DNA of 64,000 nucleotides, taken from Heracleum sosnowskyi. Lineage: Eukaryota > Streptophyta > Magnoliopsida > Apiales > Apiaceae. Below, one piece after another: positions 10,633-22,195 of the stretch. Where the stretch lies: assembly GCA_030848705.1 (NCBI GenBank), contig CM061245.1, positions 62,274,006 to 62,338,005 on the forward strand, read 5' to 3'. Every line of letters begins with the position of its first letter. Within the stretch, counting starts at the first letter, position 1. The position numbers and the translations under genes were made by a program. The notes under the pieces are model-generated. The model was not told the origin of the DNA, did no database searches, and saw nothing but the letters and a program-made list of their open reading frames with translations.

Positions 10633-13250
10633 GGCTTCAATTTTTCCCCATTTTCCAAGTATAGCTCCCTTTAGAGGTAAACGTAATCGGGCGTCCCCTG
10701 GTATCTGCTACGATTCAGGCACGGACAGCCCCAAATGAACTTTTATGCAATTCTATAAACCCATAGGGTAAAACTACGAGAAAATATCCACAAAATGGCC
10801 CGCTTCAATTTTTCCCCATTTTCCTTGGATAGCTCCCTTTAGAGGTAAACGTAATCGGGCATCCCCTGGTATCTGCTACGATTCAGGCACGGACAACCCC
10901 AAATGAACTTTTCTGCAATTCTATAAACCCATAAGGTGAAACTACGAGAAAATACCCAGAAAATGGCCAGCTTCGATTTTTCCCAATTTTCCTTGTATAG
11001 CTCCCTTTAGAGGTAAACGTAATCGGGCGTCCCCTGGTATCTGCTACGATTCAGGCACGGACAAACCCAAATGAACTTTTCTGCAATTCTATAAACCCAT
11101 AGGGTGAAACTACGAGAAAATATCCACAAAATGGCCCGCTTCAATTTTTCCCCATTTTCCTAGTATAGCTCCCTTTAGAGGTAAACGTAATCGGGCGTCC
11201 CCTGGTATCTGCTACGATTCAGGCACGGACAGCCCCAAATGAACTTTTCTGCAATTCTATAAACCCATAAGGTGAAACTACGAGAAAATATCCACAAAAT
11301 GGCCCGCTTCGATTTTTCCCCATTTTCCTTGTATAGCTCCCTTTAGAGGTAAACGTAATCGGGCATCCCCTGGTATCTGCTACGATTCAGGCACGGACAA
11401 CCCCAAATGAACTTTTCTGCAATTCTATAAACCCATAAGGTGAAACTACGAGAAAATACCCACAAAATGGCCCGCTTCGATTTTTCCCAATTTTCCTTGT
11501 ATAGCTTCCTTTAGAGGTAAACGTAATCGAGCGTCCCCTGGTATCTGCTACGATTCAGGCACGGACAGCCCCAAATGAACTTTTCTGCAATTCTATAAAC
11601 CCATAAGGTGAAACTACGAGAAAATATCCACAAAATGGCCCGCTTCGATTTTTCCCCATTTTCCTTGTATAGCTCCCTTTAGAGGTAAACGTAATCGGGC
11701 GTCCCCTGGTATCTGCTACGATTCAGGCACGGACAGCCCCAAATGAACTTTTCTGCAATTCTATAAACCCATAAGGTGAAACTACGAGAAAATATCCACA
11801 AAATGGCCCGCTTTGATTTTTCCCCATTTTCCTTGTATAGCTCCCTTTAGAGGTAAACGTAATCGGGCGTCCCCTGGTATCTGCTACGATTCAGGCACGG
11901 ACAGCCCCAAATGAACTTTTCTGCAATTCTATAAACCCATAGGGTAAAACTACGAGAAAATATCCACAAAATGGCCCGCTTCAATTTTTCCCCATTTTCC
12001 TAGTATAGCTCCCTTTAGAGGTAAACGTAATCGGGCGTCCCCTGGTATCTGCTACGATTCAGGCACGGACAGCCCCAAATGAACTTTTCTGGAATTATAT
12101 AAACCCATAAGGTGAAACTACGAGAAAATATCCACAAAATGGCCCGCTTCGATTTTTCCCCATTTTCCTTGTATAGCTCCCTTTAGAGGTAAACGTAATC
12201 GGACGTCCCCTGGTATCTGCTACGATTCAGGCACGGACAGCCCCAAATGAACTTTTCTGCAATTCTATAAACCCATAGGGTGAAACTACGAGAAAATATC
12301 CACAAAATGGTCGGCTTCAATTTTTCCCCATTTTCCTAGTATAGCTCCCTTTAGAGGTAAACGTAATAGGGCGTCCCCTGGTATCTGCTACGATTCAGGC
12401 ACGGACAGCCCCAAATGAACTTTTATGCAATTCTATAAACCCATAGGGTAAAACTACGAGAAAATATCCACAAAATGGCCCGCTTCGATTTTTCCCCATT
12501 TTCCTTGTATAGCTCCCTTTAGAGGTAAACGTAATCGGGCGTCCCCTGGTATCTGCTACGATTCAGGCACGGACAGCCCCAAATGAACTTTTCTGCAATT
12601 CTATAAACCCATAGGGTGAAACTACGAGAAAATATCCACAAAATGGCCCGCTTCGATTTTTCCCCATTTTCCTTGTATAGCTCCCTTTAGAGGTAAACGT
12701 AATCGGGCGTCCCCTGGTATCTGCTACGATTCAGGCACGGACAGCCCCAAATGAACTTTTCTGCAATTCTATAAACCCATAAGGTGAAACTACGAGAAAA
12801 TATCCACAAAATGGCCCGCTTCGATTTTTCCCCATTTTCCTTGTATAGCTCCCTTTAGAGGTAAACGTAATCGGACGTCCCCTAGTATCTGCTACGATTC
12901 AGGCACGGACAACCCCAAATGAACTTTTCTGCAATTCTATAAACCCATAAGGTGAAACTACGAGAAAATACCCACAAAATGGCCCGCTTCGATTTTTCCC
13001 AATTTTCCTTGTATAGCTTCCTTTAGAGGTAAACGTAATCGAGCGTCCCCTGGTATCTGCTACGATTCAGGCACGGACAACCCCAAATGAACTTTTCTGC
13101 AATTCTATAAACCCATAAGGTGAAACTACGAGAAAATATCCACAAAATGGCCCGCTTCGATTTTTCCCCATTTTCCTTGTATAGCTCCCTTTAGAGGTAA
13201 ACGTAATCGGACGTCCCCTAGTATCTGCTACGATTCAGGCACGGACAACC
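10633..13250. repeat. Mixed-subtype satellite, no clear long duplication seen
   Basis: Only satellite monomers of subtypes A, B, D and E are present. Short runs repeat, for example subtype E monomers near 10.9, 11.4, 12.9 and 13.3 kb, but I could not delimit a longer near-identical block by eye. No gene or foreign DNA is present. Confidence 0.7.
12898..13065. repeat. Monomer subtype E (TACCCA / TCCCAAT), 168 bp
   Basis: This subtype carries AAAATACCCACAAAATGG, TTTTTCCCAATTTTCC and often AGCTTCCTTT and AATCGAGCG. It typically follows a monomer ending in GGACGTCCCCTAG and precedes one with ACAAACCC, an ordered run seen in most duplicated blocks. Confidence 0.8.
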
Positions 13251-14300
13251 CCAAAAGAACTTTTCTGCAATTCTATAAACCCATAAGGTGAAACTACGAG
13301 AAAATACCCACAAAATGGCCCGCTTCGATTTTTCCCAATTTTCCTTGTATAGCTTCCTTTAGAGGTAAACGTAATCGAGCGTCCCCTGGTATCTGCTACG
13401 ATTCAGGCACGGACAAACCCAAATGAACTTTTCTGCAATTCTATAAACCAATAGGGTGAAACTACGAGAAAATATCCACAAAATGGCCCGTTTCAATTTT
13501 TCCCCATTTTCCTAGTATAGCTCCCTTTAGAGGTAAACGTAATCGGGCGTCCCCTGGTATCTGCTACGATTAAGGCACGGACAGCCCCAAATGAACTTTT
13601 CTGCAATTCTATAAACCCATAAGGTGAAACTACGAGAAAATATCCACAAAATGGCCCGCATCGATTTTTCCCCATTTTCCTTGTATAGCTCCCTTTAGAG
13701 GTAAACGTAATCGGGCGTCCCCTGGTATCTGCTACGATTCAGGCACGGACAGCCCCAAATGAACTTTTCTGCAATTCTATAAACCCATAGGGTAAAACTA
13801 AGAGAAAATATCCACAAAATGGCCCGCTTCAATTTTTCCCCATTTTCCTAGTATAGCTCCCTTTAGAGGTAAACGTAATCGGGCGTCCCCTGGTATCTGC
13901 TACGATTAAGGCACGGACAGCCCCAAATGAACTTTTCTGCAATTCTATAAACCCATAAGGTGAAACTACGAGAAAATATCCACAAAATGGCCCGCATCGA
14001 TTTTTCCCCATTTTCCTTGTATAGCTCCCTTTAGAGGTAAACGTAATCGGGCGTCCCCTGGTATCTGCTACGATTCAGGCACGGACAGCCCCAAATGAAC
14101 TTTTCTGCAATTCTATAAACCCATAGGGTAAAACTAAGAGAAAATATCTACAAAATGGCCCGCTTCAATTTTTCCCCATTTTCCTAGTATAGCTCCCTTT
14201 AGAGGTAAACGTAATCGGGCGTCCCTGGTATCTGCTACGATTCAGGCACGGACAGCCCCAAATGAACTTTTCTGCAATTCTATAAACCCATAGGGTAAAA
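13251..14300. repeat. Partial copy of the 18-mer block
   Basis: Matches about 16.44-17.50 kb at an offset of 3190 bp (19 monomers minus 2 bp). The rare GATTAAGGC variants here recur in the same order, at 3190 bp from 13493 to 16683 and from 13829 to 17019 on the flanking landmarks. It shows that part of the 3019 bp unit exists in a third copy. Confidence 0.75.
13738..13905. repeat. Monomer subtype B (TTCAAT / CCTAGT), 168 bp
   Basis: A second frequent subtype. TTCAAT replaces TTCGAT, CCTAGTATAG replaces CCTTGTATAG, and it is usually preceded by GGGTAAAAC. These changes occur together in many monomers across the window, so they mark a lineage rather than independent mutations. Confidence 0.85.
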
Positions 14301-14407
14301 CTAAGAGAAAATATCTACAAAATGGCCCGCTTCAATTTTTCCCCATTTTCCTAGTATAGCTCCCTTTAGAGGTAAACGTAATCGGGCGTCCCTGGTATCT
14401 GCTACGA
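14074..14407. repeat. Single-monomer tandem duplication (2 x 167 bp)
   Basis: Monomers 14074-14240 and 14241-14407 read the same throughout and share AATATCTACAAAATGG, a variant I find nowhere else in the window. It is the smallest duplication step visible: one monomer copied once. Confidence 0.85.
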
Positions 14408-14869
14408 TTCAGGCACGGACAGCCCCAAATGAACTTTTCTGGAATTCTATAAACCCATAAGGTGAAACTACGAGAAAATATCCACAAAATGGCCCGCTTC
14501 GATTTTTCCCCATTTTCCTTGTATAGCTCCCTTTAGAGGTAAACGTAATCGGGCGTCCCCTGGTATCTGCTACGATTCAGGCACGGACAGCCCCAAATGA
14601 ACTTTTCTGCAATTCTATAAATCCATAAGGTGAAACTACGAGAAAATATCCACAAAATGGCCCGCTTCGATTTTTCCCCATTTTCCTTGTATAGCTCCCT
14701 TTAGAGGTAAACGTAATCGGGCGTCCCCTGGTATCTGCTACGATTCAGGCACGGACAGCCCCAAATGAACTTTTCTGCAATTCTATAAACCCATAAGGTG
14801 AAACTACGAGAAAATATCCACAAAATGGCCCGTTTCGATTTTTCCCCATTTTCCTAGTATAGCTCCCTT

Positions 14870-17800
14870 TAGAGGTAAACGTAATCGGGCGTCCCCTGGT
14901 ATCTACTACGATTCAGGCACGGACAGCCCCAAATGAACTTTTCTGCAATTCTATAAACCCATAGGGTAAAACTACGAGAAAATATCCACAAAATGGCCCG
15001 CTTCAATTTTTCCCCATTTTCCTAGTATAGCTCCCTTTAGAGGTAAACGTAATCGGGCGTCCCCTGGTATCTGCTACGATTCTGGCACGGACAGCCCCAA
15101 ATGAACTTTTCTGGAATTCTATAAACCCATAAGGTGAAACTACGAGAAAATATCCACAAAATGGCCCGCTTTGATTTTTCCCCATTTTCCTTGTATAGCT
15201 CCCTTTAGAGGTAAACGTAATCGGGCGTCCCCTGGTATCTGCTACGATTCAGGCACGGACAGCCCCAAATGAACTTTTCTGCAATTCTATAAATCCATAG
15301 GGTAAAACTACGAGAAAATATCCACAAAATGGCCCGCTTCAATTTTTCCCCATTTTCCTAGTATAGCTCCCTTTAGAGGTAAACGTAATCGGGCGTCCCC
15401 TAGTATCTGCTACGATTCAGGCACGGACAGCCCCAAATGAACTTTTCTGGAATTATATAAACCCATAAGGTGAAACTACGAGAAAATATCCACAAAATGG
15501 CCCGCTTCGATTTTTCCCCATTTTCCTTGTATAGCTCCCTTTAGAGGTAAACGTAATCGGGCGTCCCCTGGTATCTGCTACGATTCAGGCACGGACAGCC
15601 CCAAATGAACTTTTCTGCAATTCTATAAACCCATAGGGTGAAACTACGAGAAAATATCCACAAAATGGTCGGCTTCAATTTTTCCCCATTTTCCTAGTAT
15701 AGCTCCCTTTAGAGGTAAACGTAATAGGGCGACCCCTGGTATCTGCTACGATTCAGGCACGGACAGCCCCAAATGAACTTTTATGCAATTCTATAAACCC
15801 ATAGGGTAAAACTACGAGAAAATATCCACAAAATGGCCCGCTTCGATTTTTCCCCATTTTCCTTGTATAGCTCCCTTTAGAGGTAAACGTAATCAGGCGT
15901 CCCCTGGTATCTGCTACGATTCAGGCACGGACAGCCCCAAATGAACTTTTCTGCAATTCTATAAACCAATAGGGTGAAACTACGAGAAAATATCCACAAA
16001 ATGGCCCGCTTCGATTTTTCCCCATTTTCCTTGTATAGCTCCCTTTAGAGGTAAACGTAATCGGGCGTCCCCTGGTATCTGCTACGATTCAGGCACGGAC
16101 AGCCCCAAATGAACTTTTCTGCAATTCTATAAACCCATAAGGTGAAACTACGAGAAAATATCCACAAAATGGCCCGCTTCGATTTTTCCCCATTTTCCTT
16201 GTATAGCTCCCTTTAGAGGTAAATGTAATCGGGCATCCCCTGGTATCTGCTACGATTCAGGCACGGACAACCCCAAATGAACTTTTCTGCAATTCTATAA
16301 ACCCATAAGGTGAAACTACGAGAAAATATCCACAAAATGGCCCGCTTCGATTTTTCCCCATTTTCCTTGTATAGCTCCCTTTAGAGGTAAACGTAATCGG
16401 ACGTCCCCTAGTATCTGCTACGATTCAGGCACGGACAACCCCAAATGAACTTTTCTGCAATTCTATAAACCCATAAGGTGAAACTACGAGAAAATACCCA
16501 CAAAATGGCCCGCTTCGATTTTTCCCAATTTTCCTTGTATAGCTTCCTTTAGAGGTAAACGTAATCGAGCGTCCCCTGGTATCTGCTACGATTCAGGCAC
16601 GGACAAACCCAAATGAACTTTTCTGCAATTCTATAAACCAATAGGGTGAAACTACGAGAAAATATCCACAAAATGGCCCGTTTCAATTTTTCCCCATTTT
16701 CCTAGTATAGCTCCCTTTAGAGGTAAACGTAATCGGGCGTCCCCTGGTATCTGCTACGATTAAGGCACAGACAGCCCCAAATGAACTTTTCTGCAATTCT
16801 ATAAACCCATAAGGTGAAACTACGAGAAAATATCCACAAAATGGCCCGCATCGATTTTTCCCCATTTTCCTTGTATAGCTCCCTTTAGAGGTAAACGTAA
16901 TCGGGCGTCCCCTGGTATCTGCTACGATTCAGGCACGGACAGCCCCAAATGAACTTTTCTGCAATTCTATAAACCCATAGGGTAAAACTAAGAGAAAATA
17001 TCCACAAAATGGCCCGCTTCAATTTTTCCCCATTTTCCTAGTATAGCTCCCTTTAGAGGTAAACGTAATCGGGCGTCCCCTGGTATCTGCTACGATTAAG
17101 GCACGGACAGCCCCAAATGAACTTTTCTGCAATTCTATAAACCCATAAGGTGAAACTACGAGAAAATATCCACAAAATGGCCCGCATCGATTTTTCCCCA
17201 TTTTCCTTGTATAGCTCCCTTTAGAGGTAAACGTAATCGGGCGTCCCCTGGTATCTGCTACGATTCAGGCACGGACAGCCCCAAATGAACTTTTCTGCAA
17301 TTCTATAAACCCATAGGGTAAAACTAAGAGAAAATATCCACAAAATGGCCCGCTTCAATTTTTCCCCATTTTCCTAGTATAGCTCCCTTTAGAGGTAAAC
17401 GTAATCGGGCGTCCCTGGTATCTGCTACGATTCAGGCACGGACAGCCCCAAATGAACTTTTCTGGAATTCTATAAACCCATAAGGTGAAACTACGAGAAA
17501 ATATCCACAAAATGGCCCGCTTCGATTTTTCCCCATTTTCCTTGTATAGCTCCCTTTAGAGGTAAACGTAATCGGGCGTCCCCTGGTATCTGCTACGATT
17601 CAGGCACGGACAGCCCCAAATGAACTTTTATGTAATTCTATAAACCCATAGGGTAAAACTACGAGAAAATATCCACAAAATGGCCTGCTTCGATTTTTCC
17701 CCATTTTCCTTGGATAGCTCCCTTTAGAGGTAAACGTAATCGGGCATCCCTGGTATCTGCTACGATTCAGGCACGGACAGCCCCAAATGAACTTTTCTGC

Positions 17801-17888
17801 AATTCTATAAACCCATAAGGTGAAACTACGAGAAAATATCCACAAAATGGCCCGCTTCGATTTTTCTCCATTTTCCTTGAGCTCCCTT
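14870..17888. repeat. 18-monomer tandem duplication, copy 1 (3019 bp)
   Basis: The rare ATCTACTACG at 14901 recurs at 17920 and TAAGGCACAG at 16761 recurs at 19780, both at an offset of 3019. Upstream of about 14870 the match is lost (CCTAGTATAG against CCTTGAGCTC). Confidence 0.88.
17599..17765. repeat. Monomer subtype D (CCTTGGATAG), 167 bp
   Basis: This subtype carries CTTTTATG in place of CTTTTCTG, GGGTAAAAC, CCTTGGATAG and GGGCATCCCTGG with one C missing, hence 167 bp. The missing base shifts the minus-strand frame and is what produces the recurrent 81-residue spurious reading frames on that strand. Confidence 0.85.
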
Positions 17889-17930
17889 TAGAGGTAAACG
17901 TAATCGGGCGTCCCCTGGTATCTACTACGA
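17766..17930. repeat. 165 bp monomer with TAT deletion
   Basis: CCTTGTATAGCTCCC is shortened to CCTTGAGCTCCC, a 3 bp loss. The same deletion is found in monomers starting at 20785, 21788, 25642 and 42570, each 165 bp long. All follow a subtype D monomer, so they descend from one event and were spread by duplication. Confidence 0.92.
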
Positions 17931-20907
17931 TTCAGGCACGGACAGCCCCAAATGAACTTTTCTGCAATTCTATAAACCCATAGGGTAAAACTACGAGAAA
18001 ATATCCACAAAATGGCCCGCTTCAATTTTTCCCCATTTTCCTAGTATAGCTCCCTTTAGAGGTAAACGTAATCGGGCGTCCCCTGGTATCTGCTACGATT
18101 CTGGCACGGACAGCCCCAAATGAACTTTTCTGGAATTCTATAAACCCATAAGGTGAAACTACGAGAAAATATCCACAAAATGGCCCGCTTTGATTTTTCC
18201 CCATTTTCCTTGTATAGCTCCCTTTAGAGGTAAACGTAATCGGGCGTCCCCTGGTATCTGCTACGATTCAGGCACGGACAGCCCCAAATGAACTTTTCTG
18301 CAATTCTATAAATCCATAGGGTAAAACTACGAGAAAATATCCACAAAATGGCCCGCTTCAATTTTTCCCCATTTTCCTAGTATAGCTCCCTTTAGAGGTA
18401 AACGTAATCGGGCGTCCCCTGGTATCTGCTACGATTCAGGCACGGACAGCCCCAAATGAACTTTTCTGGAATTATATAAACCCATAAGGTGAAACTACGA
18501 GAAAATATCCACAAAATGGCCCGCTTCGATTTTTCCCCATTTTCCTTGTATAGCTCCCTTTAGAGGTAAACGTAATCGGGCGTCCCCTGGTATCTGCTAC
18601 GATTCAGGCACGGACAGCCCCAAATGAACTTTTCTGCAATTCTATAAACCCATAGGGTGAAACTACGAGAAAATATCCACAAAATGGTCGGCTTCAATTT
18701 TTCCCCATTTTCCTAGTATAGCTCCCTTTAGAGGTAAACGTAATAGGGCGACCCCTGGTATCTGCTACGATTCAGGCACGGACAGCCCCAAATGAACTTT
18801 TATGCAATTCTATAAACCCATAGGGTAAAACTACGAGAAAATATCCACAAAATGGCCCGCTTCGATTTTTCCCCATTTTCCTTGTATAGCTCCCTTTAGA
18901 GGTAAACGTAATCAGGCGTCCCCTGGTATCTGCTACGATTCAGGCACGGACAGCCCCAAATGAACTTTTCTGCAATTCTATAAACCAATAGGGTGAAACT
19001 ACGAGAAAATATCCACAAAATGGCCCGCTTCGATTTTTCCCCATTTTCCTTGTATAGCTCCCTTTAGAGGTAAACGTAATCGGGCGTCCCCTGGTATCTG
19101 CTACGATTCAGGCACGGACAGCCCCAAATGAACTTTTCTGCAATTCTATAAACCCATAAGGTGAAACTACGAGAAAATATCCACAAAATGGCCCGCTTCG
19201 ATTTTTCCCCATTTTCCTTGTATAGCTCCCTTTAGAGGTAAATGTAATCGGGCATCCCCTGGTATCTGCTACGATTCAGGCACGGACAACCCCAAATGAA
19301 CTTTTCTGCAATTCTATAAACCCATAAGGTGAAACTACGAGAAAATATCCACAAAATGGCCCGCTTCGATTTTTCCCCATTTTCCTTGTATAGCTCCCTT
19401 TAGAGGTAAACGTAATCGGACGTCCCCTAGTATCTGCTACGATTCAGGCACGGACAACCCCAAATGAACTTTTCTGCAATTCTATAAACCCATAAGGTGA
19501 AACTACGAGAAAATACCCACAAAATGGCCCGCTTCGATTTTTCCCAATTTTCCTTGTATAGCTTCCTTTAGAGGTAAACGTAATCGAGCGTCCCCTGGTA
19601 TCTGCTACGATTCAGGCACGGACAAACCCAAATGAACTTTTCTGCAATTCTATAAACCAATAGGGTGAAACTACGAGAAAATATCCACAAAATGGCCCGT
19701 TTCAATTTTTCCCCATTTTCCTAGTATAGCTCCCTTTAGAGGTAAACGTAATCGGGCGTCCCCTGGTATCTGCTACGATTAAGGCACAGACAGCCCCAAA
19801 TGAACTTTTCTGCAATTCTATAAACCCATAAGGTGAAACTACGAGAAAATATCCACAAAATGGCCCGCATCGATTTTTCCCCATTTTCCTTGTATAGCTC
19901 CCTTTAGAGGTAAACGTAATCGGGCGTCCCCTGGTATCTGCTACGATTCAGGCACGGACAGCCCCAAATGAACTTTTCTGCAATTCTATAAACCCATAGG
20001 GTAAAACTAAGAGAAAATATCCACAAAATGGCCCGCTTCAATTTTTCCCCATTTTCCTAGTATAGCTCCCTTTAGAGGTAAACGTAATCGGGCGTCCCCT
20101 GGTATCTGCTACGATTAAGGCACGGACAGCCCCAAATGAACTTTTCTGCAATTCTATAAACCCATAAGGTGAAACTACGAGAAAATATCCACAAAATGGC
20201 CCGCATCGATTTTTCCCCATTTTCCTTGTATAGCTCCCTTTAGAGGTAAACGTAATCGGGCGTCCCCTGGTATCTGCTACGATTCAGGCACGGACAGCCC
20301 CAAATGAACTTTTCTGCAATTCTATAAACCCATAGGGTAAAACTAAGAGAAAATATCCACAAAATGGCCCGCTTCAATTTTTCCCCATTTTCCTAGTATA
20401 GCTCCCTTTAGAGGTAAACGTAATCGGGCGTCCCTGGTATCTGCTACGATTCAGGCACGGACAGCCCCAAATGAACTTTTCTGGAATTCTATAAACCCAT
20501 AAGGTGAAACTACGAGAAAATATCCACAAAATGGCCCGCTTCGATTTTTCCCCATTTTCCTTGTATAGCTCCCTTTAGAGGTAAACGTAATCGGGCGTCC
20601 CCTGGTATCTGCTACGATTCAGGCACGGACAGCCCCAAATGAACTTTTATGTAATTCTATAAACCCATAGGGTAAAACTACGAGAAAATATCCACAAAAT
20701 GGCCTGCTTCGATTTTTCCCCATTTTCCTTGGATAGCTCCCTTTAGAGGTAAACGTAATCGGGCATCCCTGGTATCTGCTACGATTCAGGCACGGACAGC
20801 CCCAAATGAACTTTTCTGCAATTCTATAAACCCATAAGGTGAAACTACGAGAAAATATCCACAAAATGGCCCGCTTCGATTTTTCTCCATTTTCCTTGAG
20901 CTCCCTT
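17889..20907. repeat. 18-monomer tandem duplication, copy 2 (3019 bp)
   Basis: A near-identical second copy. It ends in the same 165 bp monomer as copy 1. After it, the block runs directly into the 1003 bp duplication that overlaps its right end. Confidence 0.88.
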
Positions 20908-21192
20908 TAGAGGTAAACGTAATCGGGCGTCCCCTGGTATCTGCTACGATTCAGGCACGGACAGCCCCAAATGAACTTTTCTGGAATTCTATAAACCCAT
21001 AGGGTGAAACTACGAGAAAATATCCACAAAATGGCCCGCTTCAATTTTTCTCCATTTTCCTAGTATAGCTCCCTTTAGAGGTAAACGTAATCGGGCGTCC
21101 CCTGGTATCTGCTACGATTCAGGCACGGACAGCCCCAAATGAACTTTTCTGGAATTTTATAAACCCATAAGGTGAAACTACGAGAAAATATC
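20190..21192. repeat. 6-monomer tandem duplication, copy 1 (1003 bp)
   Basis: The CCTTGAGCTCCC deletion monomer and the rare GGAATTTTATAAAC variant recur at an offset of 1003 bp. This copy overlaps the end of the 3019 bp unit, so the 6-mer duplication is the later of the two events. Confidence 0.85.
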
Positions 21193-22195
21193 CACAAAAT
21201 GGCCCGCATCGATTTTTCCCCATTTTCCTTGTATAGCTCCCTTTAGAGGTAAACGTAATCGGGCGTCCCCTGGTATCTGCTACGATTCAGGCACGGACAG
21301 CCCCAAATGAACTTTTCTGCAATTCTATAAACCCATAGGGTAAAACTAAGAGAAAATATCCACAAAATGGCCCGCTTCAATTTTTCCCCATTTTCCTAGT
21401 ATAGCTCCCTTTAGAGGTAAACGTAATCGGGCGTCCCTGGTATCTGCTACGATTCAGGCACGGACAGCCCCAAATGAACTTTTCTGGAATTCTATAAACC
21501 CATAAGGTGAAACTACGAGAAAATATCCACAAAATGGCCCGCTTCGATTTTTCCCCATTTTCCTTGTATAGCTCCCTTTAGAGGTAAACGTAATCGGGCG
21601 TCCCCTGGTATCTGCTACGATTCAGGCACGGACAGCCCCAAATGAACTTTTATGTAATTCTATAAACCCATAGGGTAAAACTACGAGAAAATATCCACAA
21701 AATGGCCTGCTTCGATTTTTCCCCATTTTCCTTGGATAGCTCCCTTTAGAGGTAAACGTAATCGGGCATCCCTGGTATCTGCTACGATTCAGGTACGGAC
21801 AGCCCCAAATGAACTTTTCTGCAATTCTATAAACCCATAAGGTGAAACTACGAGAAAATATCCACAAAATGGCCCGCTTCGATTTTTCTCCATTTTCCTT
21901 GAGCTCCCTTTAGAGGTAAACGTAATCGGGCGTCCCCTGGTATCTGCTACGATTCAGGCACGGACAGCCCCAAATGAACTTTTCTGGAATTCTATAAACC
22001 CATAGGGTGAAACTACGAGAAAATATCCACAAAATGGCCCGCTTCAATTTTTCTCCATTTTCCTAGTATAGCTCCCTTTAGAGGTAAACGTAATCGGGCG
22101 TCCCCTGGTATCTGCTACGATTCAGGCACGGACAGCCCCAAATGAACTTTTCTGGAATTTTATAAACCCATAAGGTGAAACTACGAGAAAATATC
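21193..22195. repeat. 6-monomer tandem duplication, copy 2 (1003 bp)
   Basis: Near-identical to the previous 1 kb. One private substitution, AGGTACGG, is seen at its subtype D to 165 bp junction near 21793. The match ends near 22.2 kb, where CCCGTTTCG replaces CCCGCATCG. Confidence 0.85.

Noticed and set aside
17600..17845. 81-residue minus-strand frames recurring about 20 times
   Set aside because: Each spans the junction of a 167 bp subtype D monomer and its neighbour. The frame exists because of the single-base length change, not coding selection.
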